DNA of 38,443 bases, from assembly GCA_964435115.1 (NCBI GenBank), contig CAYSYM010000036.1:1-38443 (forward strand), read 5' to 3'. Numbering within the stretch: the stretch's first letter is position 1; every line of letters begins with the position of its first letter. The notes below the pieces were generated by a model. The model saw only the letters and a list, made by a program, of their open reading frames with translations. It was not told the origin of the DNA and did not search any database. The DNA is from CAYSYM01 sp964435115. Lineage in GTDB: Bacteria > Chloroflexota > UBA6077 > CF-72. Made by a program: the position numbers and the translations under genes. This document shows, in pieces, positions 31,871 to 38,443 of this stretch.

Positions 31871-31915
31871 CTGGCGGGAGGGCGCGCCAGGCGCTGCAGC
31901 CCGCCCTCCCGCCAG
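31871..31915. terminator. Bidirectional terminator hairpin between convergent genes
   Basis: Perfect 14-base-pair stem: CTGGCGGGAGGGCG (31871-31884) pairs with CGCCCTCCCGCCAG (31902-31915) across a 17-base loop. It lies between the stop of the acyl-CoA dehydrogenase gene (31787) and the stop of the convergent pxpC (31925), the expected place for a shared terminator. No T-tract is present on either side. Confidence 0.75.
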
Positions 31916-31924
31916 CCGGAGCCG

Positions 31925-32887
31925 CTACCAGGCCAGGTCGTCGCCGCGGATCGCGGCCAGGGCGGCGTGCTGCGCGCGCAGCGCCTGACGCGCTGCCTCG
32001 ACGGTCGTGAGCGCGAAGCGAACCGGGGCGCCGGGCACGCGCTGGGCCAGGTGGCGCAGGTCGGCGCGAATCACGCAGGCGAGGGCGGTGTAGCCGCCGG
32101 TGGGCGGGTGGTCGGCCAGGAGGACAATGGGCCGGCCGTCGCCAGGGACCTGCACGGCACCGACGGGCAGCCCGAGCGACGTGACGTCGGCGCCAGCGCG
32201 GTGTCGGAGCGGCTGGCCGGCCAGCCGGTACCCCATGCGGTCCGCCTGGTCCGCCACGTGCCAGGTCTGGGCGCACAGCGCCGCCAGCGCGCCCGGGGCG
32301 AAGCGGTGGCGGTGCGGGCCGGGCAGGACGCGGATCGGCGCGTCGGGCTCGGGCGACGGCGATGGATCCGCCAGGTAGCGCCCGGCCCGGGTGGTGGCGT
32401 CGGGGAGATCGGGCACGGACAGCCGGTCGCCGGCGCGGAGGGCACGCCCGTGCAGGCCGCCGAAGCCCGCCCGCAGGTCGGTGGAGTGCGACCCGAGCAC
32501 GCGGGGCACCTGGAGACCGCCGGCGAGAGCCAGGTAGAGGCGCGCGCCGGCGCGCGCCTGGCCCACCGCCAGCACCGAGCCCGACCGCGCCAGCCAGCTC
32601 ATGCCACCGCTGACCGGCTGGTCGTCGAGCGCGGCGCCGAAGTCCGCGCCGGCCAGGGCGAAGGTGGTCGTCGCTGCGAAGCGGAGCGTCGGGCCGACGA
32701 GCGTGATCTCGAGGACGGCCTGCTCCGGCGGGTTGCCGACGAGGGTGTTGGCGACGCGCGCCGCGAAGGCGTCCAGGGCGCCTCCGTTGGGCACGCCGTA
32801 CCGCTCGAACCCCGGCCGGCCGCGCGCATCCTGCACGCTCGTGAGGAAGCCGGGCGCGAGGACCTCGATCTCCGCCACCGCGCTCAC
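31925..32887 (-). CDS. pxpC: 5-oxoprolinase subunit C family (biotin-dependent carboxyltransferase-like)
   Basis: A 320-residue protein of the PxpC/KipA family. Characteristic stretches are VLAPGFLTSVQDARGRPGFERYGVPNGGALD near the start, ARVANTLVGNPPEQAVLEITL, RLYLALAGGL, and LPVGAVQVPGDGRPIVLLADHPPTGGY in the C-terminal half. With PxpA and PxpB this family makes a prokaryotic ATP-dependent 5-oxoprolinase; other members are urea amidolyase-like. GTG 32887 overlaps the pxpB stop as GTGA, so the two are translationally coupled. No pxpA (LamB/YcsF type) is in the window. Confidence 0.92.
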   Translation of the reverse strand: MSAVAEIEVLAPGFLTSVQDARGRPGFERYGVPNGGALDAFAARVANTLVGNPPEQAVLEITLVGPTLRFAATTTFALAGADFGAALDDQPVSGGMSWLARSGSVLAVGQARAGARLYLALAGGLQVPRVLGSHSTDLRAGFGGLHGRALRAGDRLSVPDLPDATTRAGRYLADPSPSPEPDAPIRVLPGPHRHRFAPGALAALCAQTWHVADQADRMGYRLAGQPLRHRAGADVTSLGLPVGAVQVPGDGRPIVLLADHPPTGGYTALACVIRADLRHLAQRVPGAPVRFALTTVEAARQALRAQHAALAAIRGDDLAW

Positions 32888-33603
32888 CAGTCCGCCGGCG
32901 GGCCCGTGTGCCGGTCCCAGTCCTCGCCCCGGATCGGCACGAAGCGCACCCGGTCGCCGGGCGCGAAGTAGGCCGGCGGATCACGCCACGCGTCGAAGAG
33001 CGCGATGGGAGTGCGGCCCACGAGGCGCCAGCCGCCCGGCGTGGCGCGCGGGTAGATGCCCGTCTGGCGCCCGGCGACGGCGACGGACCCGGCCGGCACC
33101 CGCTCGCGCGGCGTCTGCAGGCGCGGCACCGCCAGCTCCGCGGGGAGGTCGCCGAGGTACGGGAAGCCTGGCGAGAAGCCAAGCATATACACGGTCTGCT
33201 CGACGGCCGCCAGGCGCTCGACCACCTGGGCTGGCCGCAGGCCGGCGTGCCCGGCCACGGCCTCCAGGTCGGGTCCGAAGGCGCCGCCGAAGACGGTTGG
33301 GACGGTTCGCCGGCGGCCCACGCGTGGGGATGCGCTCCCCAGTGTCTCCAGGGCGGCACGCACCACCGCCTCCACGCCGGCCGGGTCGGCTTCCAGCGGG
33401 TCGAACTCGACGAGGAGCGACGCGTAGGCGGGGACCAGGCCGAGCTGCCCGACCGCCGGGGCGGTGTCCAGGGCGACCGCCAGGGCGTGCACCCGGGCGT
33501 TCGCGGCCGGGCCCCGCCGGTCTCCCAGCTCGACCAGCAGGGCGGCCTCGCCGAAGGGCAGGACGCGCGGAAACCGGTCGGGGGGCGCGTGGCGGCGTGT
33601 CAC
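32884..33603 (-). CDS. pxpB: 5-oxoprolinase subunit B family (KipI-like)
   Basis: A 239-residue PxpB/KipI family protein. LPFGEAALLVELGD, FSPGFPYLGDLP, PRLQTPRERVPAGSVAVAG and QTGIYPRATPGGWRLVGRTP are the family hallmarks. It forms a complex with PxpC, whose start overlaps its stop. The start is uncertain: GTG 33603 gives a family-typical length, while GTG 33678 adds 25 residues of low-complexity sequence. Neither has a good ribosome site. The glcF-like gene lies upstream on the same strand, 130 bases from GTG 33603. Confidence 0.9.
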   Translation of the reverse strand: MTRRHAPPDRFPRVLPFGEAALLVELGDRRGPAANARVHALAVALDTAPAVGQLGLVPAYASLLVEFDPLEADPAGVEAVVRAALETLGSASPRVGRRRTVPTVFGGAFGPDLEAVAGHAGLRPAQVVERLAAVEQTVYMLGFSPGFPYLGDLPAELAVPRLQTPRERVPAGSVAVAGRQTGIYPRATPGGWRLVGRTPIALFDAWRDPPAYFAPGDRVRFVPIRGEDWDRHTGPPADW

Positions 33604-33733
33604 GCGGGGGAGGCGGTGGCCCGGCGCGCGGCGGGCGTCCTCGCCAGACGGCTCAGCGCCTGGGCCACCGTCGGGCACGGGTGAGCCCGGCCCCCGGCCG
33701 GGTCCTGCGCCGGTGGGCCCTCGCGCGCATCCG

Positions 33734-35110
33734 TCAGGTGCGGACCTCCTCTCGCTCGGCCACGCCCGGCGCGCTGAGGCCCGGCAGCGCAGCGGACCCG
33801 TCGAGCGCTTCGTCGAGCACCTGCATCAGGTGAACGACTCGCGCCTGGCTGCCGGCCCGCCGCAGGCCCGCGTCGACCTGCAGCACGCAGCCGGGGTTGG
33901 CGCTGACGACGATCTCCGCGCCGGTCGCCAGGATGGCGCGCACTTTGCGCTCCTGCAGCTCATCCGCCATCGCCGGCTGGAGCACGTTGTAGATGCCGGC
34001 GCTCCCACAGCACGTCGCCGCGTCCGCCAGCTCTGCCAGCTCGAGACCGGGCACGCGGCGCAGTAGCCGGCGGGGCTGCTGTGTGACCTGCTGCGCGTGG
34101 GCCAGGTGGCACGGGTCCTGGTACGTGGCGCGACGGCGTGTCTCGCGCCAGGGGACCAGGGGCTCGAGGCCGTCGAGGATCTCCGAGGGGTCACAGACGC
34201 GGGCCGAGAACCGCCGCGCGCGCTCGGCGTAGGCCGGGTCGGCGGCCAGGAGGTGGCCGTACTCTTTGAGGAGGGCGCCGCAGCCCGCCGCATTCGCCAC
34301 GATCCAGTCGTCGCCGGAGGCCTGGAACGCGGCGACGTTGCGTCGGGCCAGCGCGAGCGTGCCACCGAGGTCGCCGTCGTGGGCGCTGAGCGCGCCGCAG
34401 CAGCCCTGGCCGGGCACGACGCGCACCTCGCACCCGTGCGCGGCCAGGACGCGCGCCGTGGCGCGGTCGACCTCGGCGTAGACAGTGCTCATGATGCAGC
34501 CGGCGAAGAGCTGGACGCGGGCCCGCGGCGGGTCGATCGGCGGCCGCCACACCTGGCCGCGGGGGACCAGGAACGGGTGGTCGATGCGCGGTAGGAGGCC
34601 CTCCAGGCGCTCCAGGCCGAGCCGGCGGAGGAGGCCCGCGCCCCGGGCGAGCCGCTGCGCGCCGCTCCGCTGGTACAGGCGCAGTGCGCCGGCCACGAGC
34701 CGGAAGAGGCGCATGTCGGCCAGGAGTCGGTGGGCGAGCCAGAGCGAGGCGCGCCGGGCGGGCGGCGGCGGAGCGCCGGTCCGGAGGACGGCCCGGAGCG
34801 GGACGCCGATCCGCTCCATGCGCACGCCCGCGGGGCAGATGGCGGTGCACGCCTCGCACAGCAAGCAGCTCTGCTGGTGCTGCACCAGGTCCGGCGTGAG
34901 CGCCAGGCGCCCCTCGGCAAAGGCGCGCGCCGTGGCGATGCGCCCGCGCGGCGATTCCTCTTCCCGCAGCGTGACCTGGTAAGTGGGGCACACCGAGAGG
35001 CACAGGCCGCAGCGGACGCAGGCGAGCATGGTGTCGTACTCGGCGCGCAGGGCGTCGAGCGGTGGGGCGACAGGCACGGGCGACCTCGGGGCGGCGGGCT
35101 GCGCCGCCAT
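33734..35110 (-). CDS. glcF: Glycolate oxidase iron-sulfur subunit GlcF-like protein
   Basis: A 458-residue Fe-S protein. Two 4Fe-4S ferredoxin motifs lie at C31-x2-C34-x2-C37-x3-C41 and C82-x2-C85-x2-C88-x3-C92. Two cysteine-rich CCG domains follow (FAGCIMS with GCCGALSAHDGD; YQDPCHLAHAQ with ATCCGSAGIYNVL). This is the layout of GlcF, which passes electrons from the GlcD/GlcE flavoprotein subunits. No glcD or glcE is in the window, so the partner may be encoded elsewhere. ATG 35110 starts a short linker before the first cluster; the upstream open frame is not protein-like. It is upstream of pxpB/pxpC on the same strand and could share their transcript. Confidence 0.88.
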   Translation of the reverse strand: MAAQPAAPRSPVPVAPPLDALRAEYDTMLACVRCGLCLSVCPTYQVTLREEESPRGRIATARAFAEGRLALTPDLVQHQQSCLLCEACTAICPAGVRMERIGVPLRAVLRTGAPPPPARRASLWLAHRLLADMRLFRLVAGALRLYQRSGAQRLARGAGLLRRLGLERLEGLLPRIDHPFLVPRGQVWRPPIDPPRARVQLFAGCIMSTVYAEVDRATARVLAAHGCEVRVVPGQGCCGALSAHDGDLGGTLALARRNVAAFQASGDDWIVANAAGCGALLKEYGHLLAADPAYAERARRFSARVCDPSEILDGLEPLVPWRETRRRATYQDPCHLAHAQQVTQQPRRLLRRVPGLELAELADAATCCGSAGIYNVLQPAMADELQERKVRAILATGAEIVVSANPGCVLQVDAGLRRAGSQARVVHLMQVLDEALDGSAALPGLSAPGVAEREEVRT

Positions 35111-35246
35111 TATGGCCGACGGGTGCGACGGTGGCTGCCGTGCTCCTGCGGCTCGCGGCGGTTTGCCAGTCGACCGCGACGCGTCTCGGGCAGGGAGCGG
35201 ACCTCCGCCCAGGTGCTGGGCGCTCAAGGAGAAGGACGAGTCGCCC

Positions 35247-35801
35247 TCAGTGGCGCCGATCCGGTGGTTCACCCGGGCGCTGGGCCGCCAGGACCCAGTA
35301 GGAGAGGCTCTCGACGAGGGTGTCGCGCAGCGCCTCGAGGAAGGTGCGGTCGTCCACGGGTGGGCTGGCGCCCGGGAGCCAGATGCTGAGCCCCAGGACC
35401 ACCGCGATGGAACAGTCGCTCGCCGCGAGGCCGAGCGCCTGGAGGTCGGGGCGCGGGCCCCAGCAGCCGAGGCGGGGGTTCAGCTCGCCCGCCTCACGCG
35501 GCTTCGGCGCGTAGAACTGGACCGCGGTCTCGTTGAGCCGGTTCGTGAGGAAGGCCCAGACGCTGGCGCAGGCGTCGGGGGCACGCAGGCCGAGGTCGTA
35601 AGCGGCGAGCGGCTGGTCGCCGTAGAAGACGCCAAGCTGCACCAGGTGCGTCTCCGGTTCGAGCGGCACCGCGCGCTGGACCTCGGAGATGGCCAGGCGG
35701 AACCGGTGCGCGCCAATGTGGACCCACTGCTCGATGGCGGGATGGGCCAGGTTGGGCAGCGGGGCGGCCCACTGGCTCGGCTCGGGCGCGCCGCGCGTCA
35801 C
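35247..35801 (-). CDS. Hypothetical protein, 184 residues
   Basis: No family recognised. The sequence from GTG 35801 is clearly protein-like (IEQWVHIGAHRFRLAISEVQRAVPLEPETHL, then YDLGLRAPDACASVWAFLTNRLNETAVQFYAPKPREAGELN). There are hydrophobic but not membrane-length segments (CSIAVVLGLSIWLPG). The start is uncertain: the frame is open for a long way upstream, but that DNA belongs to the VWA gene. A minus-strand TACACT (35866-35861) could be its -10. It lies between the VWA gene and glcF on the same strand. Confidence 0.6.
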   Translation of the reverse strand: MTRGAPEPSQWAAPLPNLAHPAIEQWVHIGAHRFRLAISEVQRAVPLEPETHLVQLGVFYGDQPLAAYDLGLRAPDACASVWAFLTNRLNETAVQFYAPKPREAGELNPRLGCWGPRPDLQALGLAASDCSIAVVLGLSIWLPGASPPVDDRTFLEALRDTLVESLSYWVLAAQRPGEPPDRRH

Positions 35802-35880
35802 CGTGCCCGCCCCGGCCGCCAGGCGCGCGGGCGCTCGGGCAAGGCCGGCCTCACGCCCAGAGTGTAGGTCGCCTGCGTGG

Positions 35881-35900
35881 CGCGCGCCTACCGGCGCGCG
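35881..35900 (-). terminator. Hairpin at the end of the VWA gene
   Basis: Perfect 8-base-pair stem CGCGCGCC-TACC-GGCGCGCG that includes the stop codon of the VWA gene (35888-35890). It lies just before the putative promoter of the next minus-strand gene. There is no T-tract. Confidence 0.4.
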
Positions 35901-38443
35901 GCGCGCTGCTTCGCCGCGAGGAGGCGGCTCGGTCGGGTGAGGGTGCCGGGTGGCGGGTGGGCCGGCGTACCCCGCGGCGCCTGGCCCAGCAGTGTGGGCA
36001 TGGCCGGGGCGGGGGCCGGGCTGGCGACCGCCGGCGACCGTCCCTGGTCGAGGTCGTCGACGATCCCGAGCCGCCGCCGGGCGGCGTAGTAGCTGGCGCG
36101 CAGCTCCAGGCCCGTCACCCGCACCCGGCGGACGCCCACGTCCACGACGAACAGCAGGCCGGCCAGCACCAGGAGCAGCGGCCAGAGCGGCCGGGGCGCA
36201 CCCACGGCGGGGAGGTCGTGTACAAAGGCGTCGGCTGGCTCGGAGACGAGGCGCCCGCCCGTGCGCCTGGCGAGCTGCTCCAGCAGCGGCCGGTTCGTTC
36301 CGCTCGCCCGGTACTCCGGAGAGTACGGCACCACGAAGCCACTGGACTGGTTGGCGACGGTTCCGCTCGAGTCCGTCTGCGCCACCTGGAGCGCGTACAC
36401 GCCGTCGTCCTCTACCGGGACCACCGCCTCGTAGCGTCCCGGCGCGACTTGCGGCAGCGGCACCTGTTCCTGGCCACCCCGCGGGTCGACCACGGTCGCG
36501 GCGGTGGGGAGGAAGTTCAGGTAGCGGCGCTCCGCGGCCTCGACCCCGGTCTGGGCGTCGAGCGTGATCCGCGCCTGGTTGCCCTCGATCTTCACACTGA
36601 CCTGGCGGTTCGGGTCTTCCGGCGGCCGCACCGTGCGTTTCACCACCTGGGCCCAGAAGCGGCCGAACTCCGGCCACTCGAGCCAGCGCGAGGACCACCG
36701 GTTCCGCACGTCCGAGGCCCAGGCCATGACCCGGCCCAGCCCGAACTGCCACTCGGCAAGGATGGGATCGGCCTGGCGGGAGATCAGCAGCACGCTGCTC
36801 TGGGGCTTGGGGGTGGTCGCCACGTAGCCGCGCAGGACGGGCATCGTGCTGGTGTCAATGCCCTCGAGCGCGGGGTTGGAGCTGACCCTGGCCGGGCGGA
36901 ACTCCTCCTCCACGATCGCCGCCCGCTGGACCTGCTGGGTCTCCTTCACCACCAGCCGCGGCAGGTCGAACGGGTCGTTGCCTTCGTAGTACCGCCCGTC
37001 CCCCAGGCGCGCCAGGTTCTGCAGCAGCGCGAAGTCCGCGTCGGCGCCGACGGCGATCGTGCTCAGGCTGATGTTGCTGGCGCGCATCTGCTGCGTCAGG
37101 CCGGCGTAGTCCCCCTGCGGCGCCTGCCCGTCCGTTAGCAGGATGACGTGCTTGACCTTGGCGTCGATCGGCGCCAGGCCGTCGTAGGCCAGGCGCAGGG
37201 CCGGGTAGATCTCCGTGCCGCCGCCGGGCTGCATCTCGCCGATCGCCGCCTGGATGATCCCCAGGTCGCTGGCGAGCGCCGGCTGCAGCACCCAGCGCGG
37301 CGTGTCCTCGAAGGCCACGATGCCGATCTGGTCGTACTCGCCCAGCAGCTCCGCGGCCGCCATCGCGGCCTCCTTGGCGAGGTCCATCTTGGTGGCCCCG
37401 CCTGGGCCGCCACCCATGGAGCCGGACGTGTCGATCACGAGGATGAGGGCGACACTGGCCGAGACGGAGCGCCCCCGGAGGTCCATGCGGACGGGCAGCA
37501 TCTCCTCGAGGGGCGTCCGCGCGTAGCCACCGGGGCCGAAGGCCTGCTCGCCGCCGGCGACGACCAGGCCGCCACCGTAGCTCTGGACGTAGGTGCGGAG
37601 CGCGCGGAGCTGGCCGGGCCCCAGGTCGGTGGCGGCGACGTTGGCCAGGACGACGCTCGCGTAGTCACGCAGGGCGCCCAGCTCGAGCGGGGCCGCCACC
37701 GGGCCGGCCACGTCGACGCGCACCCCCGAGGCGCGTAAGGCCTCGGCCAGGTACCGCCCCTCGCCGGGCGTACCTTCGACCAGCAGCACCTTGGGCGGCC
37801 CCGTCACCACCACCAGCGCGCCAGCGCTGTTATTCTGGCTCAGCGTGTCCTGGTCGGCCTCCACCTGCACGCGCAGCAGGTGGTTCCCGGCGGCGAGCGG
37901 CTCGAGCGGGAGCACGAACCGGTTGATCCCCGGTTCGAGGTCGACGTCTTGCGACGCCGCCAGGCCGCCGTCCACGAGCAGGCGGAGGGTGGCCGGACCG
38001 GGCAGCGTGGCCTCGACCTGGACCGTGGCGACGAAACGTTCCCCCTCGCGGAGCTGCGTCGGTGCGTCGAGCTGCCGCAGCAGCGTCTCTCCGCGCTCGG
38101 CCGTTTCCGGCGAGACGCCGGCCCGGCGTAGCGCTCGCGCGAGGGCGCCTGGATGCGTGAAGTCCTCGGGGTTGCACCCGATGCGCCCGGCGATCGCGCG
38201 GACGTAGCGGCGGCGCAGCTCGGCGGGTGCGGGCGCGCGCGGCAGTTCGGCGAGCGCGCGCGATGGGTCGGTAGCCACGGGCCGGCCCCGCGCCGACGGA
38301 CGTCGCCTGGCGCGCGTCACGAGCGCGGGTAGCGGCGCGAGCGCCAGCACCAGCCAGAACGCCGGGTGCGAATGCAGCGGCGGCCAGGCCGCCCCCGAGT
38401 ACCGCATGCGGATGCCGAGGGCGCCATCCAACGAGCCCGTGTC
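35888..38443 (-). CDS. Membrane VWA-domain protein with BatD-like N-terminus (partial at the window edge)
   Basis: At least 850 residues; the frame is open to the last base of the window, so the true start is outside. The first visible part (IRMRYSGAAWPPLHSHPAFWLVLALAPL, then an Arg-rich linker and ALRRAGVSPETAERGETLLRQLDA) looks like the membrane anchor and C-terminal helical domain of a BatD-type protein. At LDAPTQLREGE the sequence switches to a class I amidotransferase-like/VWA protein: a beta domain, VLLVEGTPGEG-RYLAEAL, then the VWA domain with MIDAS residues DTSGS, a Thr in GGGTEIYPA and LLTDGQ. A C-terminal membrane helix (LWPLLLVLAGLLFVVDVGV) and cytoplasmic tail end it. The VWA part is likely outside the membrane, as in the Bat aerotolerance-type systems that work with MoxR ATPases. 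The join could be a natural fusion, deletion or assembly error. Confidence 0.85.
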   Translation of the reverse strand, partial: DTGSLDGALGIRMRYSGAAWPPLHSHPAFWLVLALAPLPALVTRARRRPSARGRPVATDPSRALAELPRAPAPAELRRRYVRAIAGRIGCNPEDFTHPGALARALRRAGVSPETAERGETLLRQLDAPTQLREGERFVATVQVEATLPGPATLRLLVDGGLAASQDVDLEPGINRFVLPLEPLAAGNHLLRVQVEADQDTLSQNNSAGALVVVTGPPKVLLVEGTPGEGRYLAEALRASGVRVDVAGPVAAPLELGALRDYASVVLANVAATDLGPGQLRALRTYVQSYGGGLVVAGGEQAFGPGGYARTPLEEMLPVRMDLRGRSVSASVALILVIDTSGSMGGGPGGATKMDLAKEAAMAAAELLGEYDQIGIVAFEDTPRWVLQPALASDLGIIQAAIGEMQPGGGTEIYPALRLAYDGLAPIDAKVKHVILLTDGQAPQGDYAGLTQQMRASNISLSTIAVGADADFALLQNLARLGDGRYYEGNDPFDLPRLVVKETQQVQRAAIVEEEFRPARVSSNPALEGIDTSTMPVLRGYVATTPKPQSSVLLISRQADPILAEWQFGLGRVMAWASDVRNRWSSRWLEWPEFGRFWAQVVKRTVRPPEDPNRQVSVKIEGNQARITLDAQTGVEAAERRYLNFLPTAATVVDPRGGQEQVPLPQVAPGRYEAVVPVEDDGVYALQVAQTDSSGTVANQSSGFVVPYSPEYRASGTNRPLLEQLARRTGGRLVSEPADAFVHDLPAVGAPRPLWPLLLVLAGLLFVVDVGVRRVRVTGLELRASYYAARRRLGIVDDLDQGRSPAVASPAPAPAMPTLLGQAPRGTPAHPPPGTLTRPSRLLAAKQRAARR

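Noticed and set aside
31074..33359. 761-codon minus-strand frame crossing the acyl-CoA dehydrogenase and the pxp genes
   Set aside because: It spans the terminator hairpin and is out of frame with PxpB and PxpC, which are well recognised.
1..38443. tRNA genes, rRNA, CRISPR arrays, transposases, phage genes
   Set aside because: I looked for tRNA TPsiC-like ends, regularly spaced repeats and transposase or integrase motifs on both strands and saw none. A covariance or profile search was not possible.

Overview
The window is 38.4 kb of very GC-rich bacterial DNA with tightly packed genes, many GTG or TTG starts and no rRNA, tRNA, CRISPR array or insertion sequence that I could recognise. The gene mix suggests a free-living, probably aerobic and heterotrophic bacterium. 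It includes an SPW-VKOR fusion, an NnrS-type membrane protein, a glutaryl-CoA dehydrogenase-like enzyme, GlcF, BatD/VWA-type proteins and GAAC-N4-GTTC boxes. My best guess is a Chloroflexota/Thermomicrobia-like organism, but that is inference from overall impression, not from a marker gene.

Layout. 0.1-2.4 kb: a minus-strand pair for sugar-nucleotide modification (zinc-binding C-methyltransferase and NAD-dependent epimerase) overlapping by GTGA. 2.6-3.6 kb: two small unknown plus-strand genes. 3.8-5.3 kb: CYTH phosphatase-type protein and a VC0807-like membrane protein, divergent from an NHL-repeat protein (5.4-6.5 kb). 6.7-7.1 kb: a tiny membrane protein and a probable frameshifted small gene. 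7.2-9.7 kb: an SPW-VKOR fusion followed by a membrane-anchored short-chain dehydrogenase. 10.0-15.3 kb: both subunits of a type IIA topoisomerase, each with its own promoter and a palindrome that looks like a LexA (SOS) box. 15.5-17.5 kb: NiaP-like MFS transporter and a convergent HAD hydrolase. 17.6-25.3 kb: a carbohydrate region with GH31 alpha-glucosidase, LacI-family regulator, IolE-like TIM barrel enzyme, an unknown acidic protein and a convergent glycogen-debranching-type enzyme. 25.7-27.3 kb: CDGSH iron-sulfur protein and NnrS-like protein. 27.4-30.3 kb: RecJ exonuclease convergent with an unknown protein. 30.6-31.8 kb: glutaryl-CoA dehydrogenase-like enzyme, separated by a strong hairpin from a minus-strand block of PxpC, PxpB, GlcF, an unknown protein and a large VWA membrane protein that runs off the right edge.

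Most notable observations. (1) The only two GAAC-N4-GTTC palindromes I found in the window lie directly against the -10 elements of the two topoisomerase genes, with identical geometry; this predicts damage-inducible control of a topoisomerase. (2) The VWA protein at the right edge appears to be a fusion of a BatD-like C-terminus with an amidotransferase-like/VWA protein. (3) The A subunit has Ala at the position of the quinolone-contact Ser83. (4) The VKOR-like protein has only two cysteines in its whole length. (5) Several genes have a TAnnnT element 6-11 bases before the start codon, suggesting leaderless mRNAs.
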